The notes under the pieces are model-generated. The model worked only from the letters and a program-made list of their open reading frames with translations, was not told the origin of the DNA and did no database searches. From an uncultured Geobacter sp. (GTDB lineage: Bacteria; Desulfobacterota; Desulfuromonadia; Geobacterales; Geobacteraceae): 64,000 bases of DNA. Shown here piece by piece: positions 29,755 to 37,765 of the stretch. The position numbers were made by a program, and so were the translations under genes. Where the stretch lies: positions 16,054 through 80,053 of the forward strand of contig CAIYDQ010000276.1 in NCBI GenBank assembly GCA_903925075.1. The letters run 5' to 3'. The first letter of the stretch is position 1, and the number at the start of each line of letters is the position of its first letter.

Positions 29755-30284
29755 AAAAGGCTCTGGCCGCGGGAGTGCTCTGGACGCTGGTCGCGTTGCC
29801 GCTCTGCGTCCCGCCGGCCGGAGCGCAAGGGCTCCCCGCGCGGGCGCAGCTTCTGGAAAACGGCGCCTACGGCGGCGCCCTGATCACCCGCATTCGCGAA
29901 GCGAAAAGGCGCATCATCTGCGCCTTTTATCTTTTCAAGAGCGGAGAAAACAGGGGCAACCTGCCGGCGGCCGTGGCGGGCGAGCTGATCGAGGCGAGGC
30001 GGCGCGGGGTGGAGGTGACGGTGATACTGGACATGGGCAAATCCCAGCGCTTGGAAAACCGGGTCGCGGCCGGAATGCTGGCGCGAAACGGCGTCAAGGT
30101 CGTCTTCGCCAGCCGGCGGCGGACCACCCACGTCAAGGCGGTGGTGGTTGACGACCGCTGGGTGATGATCGGCAGCCACAACCTCACCCAGTCCGCTCTC
30201 GCCCACAACAACGAACTCTCCGTCCTGCTCGACTCGCCCGAAGTCGCGGCCCAGACGAGGCGCTATCTGGAGGGTATTTTTTGA
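29751..30284 (+). CDS. exported phospholipase D-like protein with one HKD motif
   Basis: A TTG at 29751 overlaps the dnaJ stop by 4 bp, giving 177 aa. The N-terminus is a signal peptide (basic KK, hydrophobic stretch, cleavage after AGAQG). The rest is one PLD half-domain with the HxKx4Dx6GSxN motif ([18 protein letters not shown]). Single-motif members such as Nuc dimerise to build the active site and often cleave DNA, so this may be a periplasmic nuclease or phosphodiesterase. Read-through from dnaJ would make it heat inducible. Confidence 0.85.
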   Translation: MKKALAAGVLWTLVALPLCVPPAGAQGLPARAQLLENGAYGGALITRIREAKRRIICAFYLFKSGENRGNLPAAVAGELIEARRRGVEVTVILDMGKSQRLENRVAAGMLARNGVKVVFASRRRTTHVKAVVVDDRWVMIGSHNLTQSALAHNNELSVLLDSPEVAAQTRRYLEGIF

Positions 30285-30355
30285 TGCTTTTCCCTGCACG
30301 GGCCCGGGTCACATTCCGGTCTACCCGCGCGCATCTCCAACGAGGAGAAACAACC

Positions 30356-32410
30356 TTGCTCGCTCACAGCAACGCTTTTTTTCAGAAAACTCTCCGGCTC
30401 CTTTCCTTCGGTTTTTTGCTGACCCTGCTGCTCGTCACCGCCGCCCAAGCGGTGGAGAAGTTCGCGACCTATCCCCCTCTCCCCACCGGTTACAGCTCCA
30501 TCAAGGTCTTCGACAACCAGGGGCAGTTCGTGGGGCGCATACTGCCCGGCCAAAGATATTGGGTCACCATCGACCGCATCCCGCTCTTCCTGAAGAAGGC
30601 GCTGGTCGCCATCGAGGACTCCCGCTTCTACGAGCACTCCGGCATAGACGTGCGCGGCATCGCCCGGGCCCTGGTGAAGGACGTGGTCAAGGGACGGCTG
30701 GCCGAAGGGGGCTAGACCATCACCCAGCAGTTGATCAAGAACAAGCTGCTCTCCGGGGAGAAGACCCTGGATCGCAAGGTCAAGGAAGGGCTCTTGGCCA
30801 TGGAGTACGAGCGCAAGTACAGCAAGGACCAGATCCTGGAGATGTATTTCAACCAGATCAATTTCGGCAACGGCGCCTGGGGGATCGCCCAGGCCGCCCG
30901 GCTTTATTTCGACAAGAGTCCGGAGGAGCTGACCGACGCCGAATGCTCGCTTTTGGCCGGGGTGCCCAAGGCCCCCGGGCGCTACAACCCGCTGGGGGAG
31001 CCGGCCAAGGTGAACCTGCGCCGGAGCCTGGTCTTGAAGCGCATGCTGGACCTGAAGATGATCAGCGAGCAGCAGAGGCGGGAATTGGTGGCGCACCCGG
31101 CGGCGGTGATCAAGTCCGGGCAGGCGCAGTCCTACGTCGACCATATCCGCGCCAAGCTGATCGAGCGCTACGGAGCAAGGATCGTGGAGCAAGGGGGGTT
31201 GGACGTGATCGGCGCGTTGGATCTGAACCTGCAAAAGGCCGCGGAAAAGGCGCTGGTCGAGGGGGTCAAGAAGGTCAATCCGAAACTGCAGGGCGCCCTG
31301 CTCTGCCTGGATCTCGCCACCGGCGACGTCCTGGCGGCCGTGGGAGGGATCGACGGCGCCGCCGGCGGCTACAACCGGGCCTTTGCCGCCAAGCGCCAGC
31401 CCGGCTCGGCCATGAAGCCGCTCATTTACGCCGCCGCACTGCAAAGCGGCTTCACCGCCGGCAGCCTCATGAACGACACGCCGGTGGCCTACAACGCCGG
31501 CAACAACCAGACCTGGACCCCGCTGAACTACGAGCGCAAGCTTTACGGCGAGCTCTCCTTGAGGCAGGCGTTGGCCCACTCCAACAACGTGATCGCCGTC
31601 AAGGTGCTGGACGCCGTAGGCGTGCCGAAGTTCGTCGATTTCGCCGGCAAGCTGGGGCTCACCCTGCGCGGGCACAACGACCTTTCCCTGGCCTTGGGGA
31701 CCGAAGAGGTCACCCTGACCGAGCTGGTTTCCGCCTACACCCCGCTGGCCAACGCCGGCATGCGCTCCGAGGCCCGGACCATCGTGCGTATCTACGACCG
31801 CAGCCGCCGCGCCTGGACGGAGATCCCGCCGGCGGTGGCGCCGGTCCTCGATCCCGCCACCGCCTTCGTCACCACCCAGATGCTCAAGGACGTTATGACC
31901 TACGGCACCGCCAAGAGCCTGAAGAAATTCAGCCAGGAGCGGCCGTCCGCGGGCAAGACCGGCACCACCGACGATTATCGGGACGCCTGGTTCGTAGGCT
32001 ACACGCCGCAGATCATCACCGGCGTCTGGGTGGGGTACGACAAGCCGAAGCCCGGCGGCAGAGGGTTCACCGGCGGGGCGGTCTCCGCGCCCATCTGGGG
32101 ACGGTTCATGCGCACCGCGCTGGCCGCCAAGCCGGCCGTCGATTTCCCGAAACCCGACACCGTCGTATCCGCCGTCATCGACCCCACGACCGGCCAGTTG
32201 GCGACGCCGACCTGTCCGGCCACCCGGGAGGAATTCTATATAGCCGGCACCGAGCCGACCCGTTACTGCTCCAAGCACGGTGGCGACCTGTTGGCGCCGG
32301 TAGTCCCGGCGGCTCCGCCGGCAATTGCGCCGGTTCCGGCGCCGGCTGCCGGCGGGCAGCAGGGAGAAGAACCGCCCCTCGGAGACCTGACGCCCGCGCC
32401 GGAGCAGTGA
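30356..32410 (+). pseudogene. class A penicillin-binding protein gene split by in-frame amber codon
   Basis: The TTG at 30356 has GAGGAG 8 bases upstream. Residues 1-119 carry a signal anchor and the start of the glycosyltransferase 51 domain with catalytic Glu in VAIEDSRFYEHSG. The frame is then closed by TAG at 30713-30715 (codon 120), and the same frame continues to 32410. Across the stop the sequence reads EGG-stop-TITQQLIKNK, where the family motif is GGSTITQQL, so the stop replaces the conserved Ser (TCG to TAG is one base). The transpeptidase domain has SAMK (Ser351), SNN in HSNNVI, KTGTT. Read through, the protein is 684 aa and bifunctional for peptidoglycan polymerisation. As written only a dead N-terminal fragment is made. 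Confidence 0.85.
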
Positions 32411-32483
32411 TGGGAGGCTCTTGCATTGTTGTTGATTTACGATGTCGGTTGGAATAAAGTTGTGATTTCGGGGGGTGAAATTA

Positions 32484-33992
32484 ATGGTAAAACTGGTCAC
32501 TATCGCTCATCAAAATGGCATAACTGCTACACAGGCCATACCGCGGGAAGAGCAAAAGAAGCTCGGCCAGTTCATGACGCCTCCGAACGTTGCGCGGTTC
32601 ATGGCACAGCGTTCTTTACCTCCGGAAAACGTTCGCATAGTCCGGATTCTTGATCCGGCCGCCGGAGCCGGCGTATTAGCCGCCGCCGCCGTGGAGGGCC
32701 TACTTGAACGCGACAAACTCCCGGATCAGATAATCCTGACCCTTTATGAACTGGATGAACGATTAATACCGGCCCTCCGCAAGTTGGCAGACTGCATGCG
32801 CCAGGCAGCTAAGGCGCGTGGAGTGGAGTTCTCAGTTTCCATCCGTCAAGGCGATTTTCTTCTTTCTCCTGTTGCGATAGCTCAACAGCCGATTGCGGAC
32901 ATCGTCATCTCAAATCCTCCATATTTCAAGCTGGCAGCGAAAGACCCACGGGCCGTTGCCCATCAGTATGCGGTCCATGGCCAGCCTAACATCTACGGCC
33001 TGTTCATGGCCGCTTGCGCAGGCCTTCTCGTTCCGGGTGGACGCTGGTGTTTCATTACTCCCAGGAGTTGGACCAATGGGGCTTATTTTGCGGCCATGCG
33101 GCGGCATCTTTTTCGTTGTCTTCATATTGATGCAATGCATGTCTTTGAGAGTCGCCGCGACCATTTTATAGAAGATGAGATACTTCAGGAGGCGATGATA
33201 ACGTGGTCAACCGCACAAGCTTGGCCACATACCGAAGTTGTCGTCAGTACAAGCAAGGGGGCACGGGATCTGGGCGAGGCGCGGCTACTGAGGTTGCCGC
33301 TTAACCAGGTTCTCGGGCAAGATGCTGAACAGATGATAGTCTTGCCCACCAACCTGGCGACAGAGATGGATGCGTGGACAGCCACTCTTGCTACTTATGG
33401 GATGAAGGTAAGCACTGGCCCGGTGGTAGCGTTTCGCGCAGAAGAAAATATCGCGGAAAAGGCTTCGTCCTCTTCCGTTCCCTTACTCTGGATACAGCAT
33501 GTCCAACCTATGCAGATCAACTGGCCTATCAATAAGAAGCGCGAACATATAGAGGCCAATGCCAACACGGCATGGATGCTTGTTCCAAATGACAACATGG
33601 TAGTAATGCGCCGGTTCAGCCCGAAAGAGGACGAGCGGAGAGTGATCGCCGCACCCTACCTCGCCCATTCTCTGCCTGGATCTGTGCTTGGCCTTGAGAA
33701 CCACACAAATTATCTTTACCGACCCGGAGGAAAATTGTCAGCGGCCGAAGCGCGGGGGCTGGCGGCATTTCTCAACAGCCATCTCGTGGATCAATACTTT
33801 CGCACCGTTGTCGGCAATACTCAGGTCAATGCGACTGATTTGAGGAAACTGCCGCTGCCGCCACTCGAAACGATTAAAGCCATCGGCAGGAGCGTTCGCG
33901 TAGGAATGACGCTTGAAAAAATTGATTCCGCCATTCAGAGGATCTTATTGGCAGAGCCGCCGCATCGGCTTATTGCAACCGGAGGGATGTAA
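32484..33992 (+). CDS. N6-adenine DNA methyltransferase, gamma class (PstI/Eco57I type)
   Basis: The ATG at 32484 has a GGGGGGTG site; GTG 32475 is also possible. The product is about 502 aa, near the length of gamma-class methylases such as M.PstI. It has the SAM site DPAAGAGVLAAAAV (after GQFMTPPNVARFMA) and the catalytic NPPY in IVISNPPYFKL, then a target-recognition part ending in ALAAFLNSHLVDQYF and NTQVNATDLRKLPLP. No cognate restriction nuclease gene follows. GC content is lower than in the core genes upstream. It modifies adenine in a specific site that cannot be read from sequence. Confidence 0.85.
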   Translation: MVKLVTIAHQNGITATQAIPREEQKKLGQFMTPPNVARFMAQRSLPPENVRIVRILDPAAGAGVLAAAAVEGLLERDKLPDQIILTLYELDERLIPALRKLADCMRQAAKARGVEFSVSIRQGDFLLSPVAIAQQPIADIVISNPPYFKLAAKDPRAVAHQYAVHGQPNIYGLFMAACAGLLVPGGRWCFITPRSWTNGAYFAAMRRHLFRCLHIDAMHVFESRRDHFIEDEILQEAMITWSTAQAWPHTEVVVSTSKGARDLGEARLLRLPLNQVLGQDAEQMIVLPTNLATEMDAWTATLATYGMKVSTGPVVAFRAEENIAEKASSSSVPLLWIQHVQPMQINWPINKKREHIEANANTAWMLVPNDNMVVMRRFSPKEDERRVIAAPYLAHSLPGSVLGLENHTNYLYRPGGKLSAAEARGLAAFLNSHLVDQYFRTVVGNTQVNATDLRKLPLPPLETIKAIGRSVRVGMTLEKIDSAIQRILLAEPPHRLIATGGM

Positions 33993-34202
33993 TGTCGTAG
34001 AAACAAGCAGGCTGCTGTAGTTCCAGTTATGTTTTTCACGCCTATGCAGACAGAGAAAATTTCAGCAAACTACCCGTCGACGCCTTGGTCTGGTTCGTAC
34101 AGAATCGGGTTGATCGGGTTTAGTGTGATTTGGAGTTCGAATTAAGATCACAGGGGTGTGTCACTATATTTTAAAAGGTCGAAATATATAGAGGTAACTG
34201 CA
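33993..34202 (+). other. non-coding gap with possible eroded reading frame
   Basis: The methylase stop overlaps an ATG (TAATG). From there the frame reads M-S-stop(TAG) then about 42 open codons before another TAG. There is no gene I can support. This may be the remnant of a nuclease gene that once followed the methylase, or chance. Confidence 0.3.
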
Positions 34203-35303
34203 ATGACATTAAAGTTGAAAGCAGAAATTGAATTAGCTAGCAGAAGTGTAATAACTGATTCATACCCGGTCTCAATAGGGGAAATTGCCAGTATATATCA
34301 TGACAATGAGCTTGATATTCATCCTGAATTTCAAAGAATGTTTCGATGGGATGATAATCAAAAATCTAGGTTGATTGAGTCTATCTTTTTAGGCATACCT
34401 ATTCCTCCAATTTTTGTTTTTCAATCAGAAAATAACGTTTGGGAAGTAGTAGATGGTTTGCAAAGAATATCTACGATTTTCCAATTCATGGGATTACTAA
34501 AGGATGTAGATGGCAAACTTCTCCCACCATTAATACTAAGAGCAACACATTTCCTGCCATCTGCTGCTGGTATTCAGTGGAAGAGTGACGACGAAACGTC
34601 GCTCAATGAAAGTCTACAGGTGCTTTTTAAAAGAAAAAAGCTCCACTTTAATATTTTGGCGCCGGGAAGCGATCCTAGCACAAAGTACGATCTGTTTGAT
34701 CGTTTGAACTCAGGTGGTTCTCAACTGACAAGCCAAGAGATGCGGAACTGTTTGATAATAATGACCAATAAAAGATTATTCGAAGCAATTAAAGAATTGA
34801 GCCAATATCATTCATTTACAACATGTTTACCAATGTCAGAAAACGATATTGAAATTCAGACAGACAAAGAATATGTCGTAAAGTTTTTGGTGGCAAGGAA
34901 TATAGATATAGGCTTGATTGATACCGGGGCCAATATGAATTTTTTACTGACAGACGAAATAGAAAGGATTGCTTTGACATGCCAAGAAGATTGGGATGAG
35001 GAAAAAGTCATTTTCAAAAGAGTGTTCGATCTTTTAGCAGACTCTATAGGCGAGAACTCGTTTAAACGATGGAATGGTGCCCGGTTCACCGGCCCAGTGC
35101 TGTATGGTGCATATGAATGTATAGTCCTCGGTTTAAGTAGGAATATTGATTACTGGGAGGCTCATAAAGCCGACTTGAGCGACAAGATAAAAACTATTTA
35201 TCAAAACGCTGCTTTTACTGCAGCGACGGCCAGAGGGGTTCGTGCTACTGACCGCTTTAAACGAGTCACCGCTTTAGGCCTCGAGCTGTTCACAAATGGC
35301 TAG
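34203..35303 (+). CDS. DUF262 domain protein (ParB/sulfiredoxin-like NTPase)
   Basis: The ATG at 34203 follows GAGGT; the alternative GTG at 34158 lacks a site. The 366-aa product has the DUF262 signatures: IHPEFQRMFRWDDNQKSRLI, ESIFLGIPIPPIFVF, VVDGLQRISTI and DLFDRLNSGGSQL (residues about 35-185). There is no C-terminal HNH (DUF1524) domain like that in GmrSD, SspE or BrxU; the C-terminal half is helical. DUF262 domains use NTPs and act as sensors of modified or foreign DNA in restriction systems. GC content is clearly lower than in surrounding genes, indicating recent transfer. It overlaps the HEPN gene by 8 bp. Confidence 0.88.
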   Translation: MTLKLKAEIELASRSVITDSYPVSIGEIASIYHDNELDIHPEFQRMFRWDDNQKSRLIESIFLGIPIPPIFVFQSENNVWEVVDGLQRISTIFQFMGLLKDVDGKLLPPLILRATHFLPSAAGIQWKSDDETSLNESLQVLFKRKKLHFNILAPGSDPSTKYDLFDRLNSGGSQLTSQEMRNCLIIMTNKRLFEAIKELSQYHSFTTCLPMSENDIEIQTDKEYVVKFLVARNIDIGLIDTGANMNFLLTDEIERIALTCQEDWDEEKVIFKRVFDLLADSIGENSFKRWNGARFTGPVLYGAYECIVLGLSRNIDYWEAHKADLSDKIKTIYQNAAFTAATARGVRATDRFKRVTALGLELFTNG

Positions 35304-35943
35304 AATTGATACGATTGACAAACTTGCTTCTAAAATTGATAGAGATCTTGCTTGGAGAAAAAAGGAGCTTATTGCTCTGAACTCACATGCGGAAACTCAT
35401 CGTGACAACAAGCATATTTTAAGGGCAGTCTTCCCTTTGATATGCGCACACTACGAAGGGTTCTTGAAAAAATCAGCCGAGATTTACCTTCAGCATGTAT
35501 CTGATCTGAGAATTCCTTTGATTGAGTTAAAACACGCATTCGCTCCTTTTATATTAAAGTCCGAATTTATGAGATGTGATGGGTCAAAACGCGCTTCAGT
35601 GCGAGCACAGGTAATTGCAAATTATGCTGAAGTATTAAATATTCCGATGATAATCTCAGATCCTAAGTCGTTTATCGACACAGAGTCGAACCCTAAGCCT
35701 GACGTATTGACCGAAATACTCGAAAGCTTAGCTGTAGATCCATCATCTTTTCAAACTAAATTTACGTTCATTAATGACAGCCTTCTTAAAAGTAGAAATG
35801 CGATTGTACATGGTGAATTTTGTGACGTTTCATTTAATGAATTTCAAGATGTTATGAATACTACCTTGGAAATAATGGAAGAAATTAAAGACCTTTTGCT
35901 TGATTCTTCGATTAATGCTGTTTACAGGAAAACGGTAGTTTGA
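35296..35943 (+). CDS. HEPN-domain nuclease, MAE_28990/MAE_18760-like
   Basis: The 215-aa, all-helical protein has the HEPN RNase motif R-N-x3-H in SRNAIVHGE near residue 177 and an N-terminal region of the MAE_28990/MAE_18760 type (ILRAVFPLICAHYEGFLKKSAEIYL). HEPN proteins with an intact RNxxxH motif are metal-independent RNases used as toxins or abortive-infection effectors. The start lies inside the DUF262 gene (8-bp overlap), so the two are translated together. AT-rich like its partner. Confidence 0.85.
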   Translation: MARIDTIDKLASKIDRDLAWRKKELIALNSHAETHRDNKHILRAVFPLICAHYEGFLKKSAEIYLQHVSDLRIPLIELKHAFAPFILKSEFMRCDGSKRASVRAQVIANYAEVLNIPMIISDPKSFIDTESNPKPDVLTEILESLAVDPSSFQTKFTFINDSLLKSRNAIVHGEFCDVSFNEFQDVMNTTLEIMEEIKDLLLDSSINAVYRKTVV

Positions 35944-35968
35944 ACCTTAGAATTTGATGGAACAGAAA

Positions 35969-35996
35969 AAGGCCGCTTTCCTCTGAAAGCGGCCTT
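35969..35996 (-). terminator. terminator of the tRNA operon (and end of the island)
   Basis: AAGGCCGCTTTC-loop CTCT-GAAAGCGGCCTT. On the minus strand it is followed by a T5 run (from AAAAA at 35966-35970) and lies just beyond tRNA-Glu. The same hairpin is also 3' of the HEPN gene. Confidence 0.85.
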
Positions 35997-36008
35997 CGTT
36001 CGTTTAAT

Positions 36009-36083
36009 TGGTGATCCCAAGGGGACTTGAACCCCTGTTACCGACGTGAAAGGCCGGTGTCCTAACCACTAGACGATGGGACC
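36009..36083 (-). tRNA. tRNA-Glu (TTC), CCA encoded
   Basis: On the minus strand the gene starts GGTCCCATCGTCTAGTGG, shows anticodon TTC in GCCTTTCACG, T-loop GGTTCAAGT and ends with CCA at 36011-36009. Acceptor stem GGTCCCA/TGGGATC pairs with one G-T wobble. Confidence 0.97.
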
Positions 36084-36096
36084 GGTGTTGCAGAAA

Positions 36097-36172
36097 TGGT
36101 GGGCCGCGCCGGGATCGAACCGGCGACCAGAAGATTAAGAGTCTACTGCTCTACCAACTGAGCTAGCGGCCC
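36097..36172 (-). tRNA. tRNA-Lys (CTT), CCA encoded
   Basis: On the minus strand it starts GGGCCGCTAGCTCAGTTGG; the anticodon loop CTCTTAA gives CTT. T-loop GGTTCGATC, acceptor GGGCCGC/GCGGCCC, encoded CCA. Confidence 0.97.
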
Positions 36173-36196
36173 GATGCAGAGACAAGCGTTTAAAAA

Positions 36197-36272
36197 TGGT
36201 GAGCCGCGTTGGGATCGAACCAACGACCACCTGATTAAAAGTCAGGTGCTCTACCAACTGAGCTAGCGGCTC
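36197..36272 (-). tRNA. tRNA-Lys (TTT), CCA encoded
   Basis: On the minus strand it starts GAGCCGCTAGCTCAGTTGG; the anticodon loop CTTTTAA gives TTT. Very similar to its CTT neighbour. The three genes (Lys-Lys-Glu in transcription order) form one operon with short spacers. Confidence 0.97.
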
Positions 36273-36397
36273 ATGCTGCCCCGTAAAGGAATCTTGCGTT
36301 TATAACAAAGAAAATTGTGGAGGTCAATGTTTTTTCTCTGGCCGCAAACTCAGCGGCCAGTCGCAGGCGACGGAAGTTCTACTTCCGGTTTGGCAGG

Positions 36398-37087
36398 TTA
36401 TTGTAGGTAATAGTGACGAATCGGCCTTAAATCCTGGTCCAGCTCGTAGACCAAGGGGTGGCCGGTCGGGATCTCCAGGTCGACGATGTCGTCGTCGGAG
36501 ATCCCGTCCAGATATTTGATCAGGGCGCGCAGGCTGTTGCCGTGCGCGACGACCACGGGGCGCTGGCCGCTGCGCAGCACCGGCACCAATTGCTCCCGCC
36601 ACACGGGCAGGACGCGCTCGACGGTGTCCTCCAGGCATTCGGTCAAGGGGAGCAACTGCCGGTGAAGCAAGGTGTAGCGCGGATCGAGGCGCGGATTCCT
36701 GGCATCGTCCGCTTGCAGCGCGGGCGGGCGCACCCGGTAGCTGCGCCGCCACAGCTTCACCTGCTCTTCGCCGTATTTCTCCACGGTTTCCGCCTTGTTC
36801 AGCCCCTGCAACGCGCCGTAGTGCCGCTCGTTCAGGTGCCACTCCTTTCTTTCCGGGAGCCAGAGCAGATCCATCTCGTCCAGCACTATCCAGAGCGTGC
36901 GTATGGCGCGCTTCAAAACGGAGGTGAAGGCGACGTCAAAGACAAAGCCATGCCGCTTCAGCAGTATCCCGGCCGCCCGGCTCTCCTCCCTCCCTTTCTC
37001 GGAGAGATCCACGTCGGTCCAACCGGTGAAGAGGTTTTCCTTGTTCCAGACGCTTTCACCATGCCGCAGCAGCACCAATTGATACAT
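36398..37087 (-). CDS. gpmA: 2,3-bisphosphoglycerate-dependent phosphoglycerate mutase
   Basis: The ATG at 37087 after GGAGG gives [15 protein letters not shown]; the ATG at 37114 adds nine residues without a site. The 229-aa protein has the phosphohistidine motif [21 protein letters not shown], the [12 protein letters not shown] motif and the second His in [18 protein letters not shown]. It interconverts 3- and 2-phosphoglycerate. Full length for the family. Confidence 0.97.
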   Translation of the reverse strand: MYQLVLLRHGESVWNKENLFTGWTDVDLSEKGREESRAAGILLKRHGFVFDVAFTSVLKRAIRTLWIVLDEMDLLWLPERKEWHLNERHYGALQGLNKAETVEKYGEEQVKLWRRSYRVRPPALQADDARNPRLDPRYTLLHRQLLPLTECLEDTVERVLPVWREQLVPVLRSGQRPVVVAHGNSLRALIKYLDGISDDDIVDLEIPTGHPLVYELDQDLRPIRHYYLQ

Positions 37088-37152
37088 CCGGCCACCTCCA
37101 TACTCATCCCTCATCCCTCATCGGCTGAATCGGCTCATCCCTCATCGACGCT

Positions 37153-37710
37153 CTAAAAATTCCAACTGAGATCGGCCGTATGCAGGTCCACCCCGGTATT
37201 GCCGCCGCCGCTGCCGCCGATCGCCAACCCGCCGTTGGACAGATGCTGGAAGCGATAGCCGATCCCCAATCCGTTGTCAAACCGATAGAGCAAGCCCACA
37301 TGACCCACGAACAGCAGATTGCCGTTCAGATCGACGTTGCCGAATCGGTACATGCTCAACCCGGCCACGTCTGCGCCGAGCTTGAAGGCCAGCCCCTTGC
37401 CTCCCTTGTCGATGACGAATGCCGGTCCCACTGCGCCGATGACGCCGGTCTTCCCGGCGGCATGCAGGGCGCCGAGCGAGCCGTCCATCTGCAAGGCCAC
37501 GCCCCACCCGGAATCGGCGCGCAAGGACCACGGCAGCCCATAGGTCGCGTACGCCTCGTACCGGTGGAAGTACTCGTTTCTGGAAGTAGCGGACACGCCG
37601 GCTCTGACGCCGACCGACTTCCACCCTTCATCCGGCGAACCGCACCACGCGGCGGTCGCGCTCCCTATCACTGCGCCCAATAACAATAGTCCCGATATGA
37701 TCTGTCTCAT
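37153..37710 (-). CDS. acyloxyacyl hydrolase, PagL-like lipid A 3-O-deacylase
   Basis: The 185-aa precursor has a signal peptide (cleavage near CGSPDEG) and an outer-membrane barrel pattern. The PagL catalytic motif is seen in YRFQHLSNGGLAIGG (His and Ser near residues 155-157), with a terminal aromatic (SWNF). PagL removes the 3-O acyl chain from lipid A. A GGAGGG site lies directly before the ATG. It is a single gene upstream of gpmA on the same strand. Confidence 0.85.
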   Translation of the reverse strand: MRQIISGLLLLGAVIGSATAAWCGSPDEGWKSVGVRAGVSATSRNEYFHRYEAYATYGLPWSLRADSGWGVALQMDGSLGALHAAGKTGVIGAVGPAFVIDKGGKGLAFKLGADVAGLSMYRFGNVDLNGNLLFVGHVGLLYRFDNGLGIGYRFQHLSNGGLAIGGSGGGNTGVDLHTADLSWNF

Positions 37711-37765
37711 AATCCCTCCTATTACTGTTTGCTCCGGCCCGAGGGCCGTCCGGCGACGCGACGGA

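Noticed and set aside
30713..30715. Amber recoding as general genetic code change
   Set aside because: TAG is the normal stop of several intact genes (for example hrcA at 25859, grpE at 26480, dnaK at 28518), so there is no global reassignment.
36197..36272. Pyrrolysine or suppressor tRNA within the tRNA cluster
   Set aside because: All three anticodons are standard (TTC, CTT, TTT); none reads TAG.
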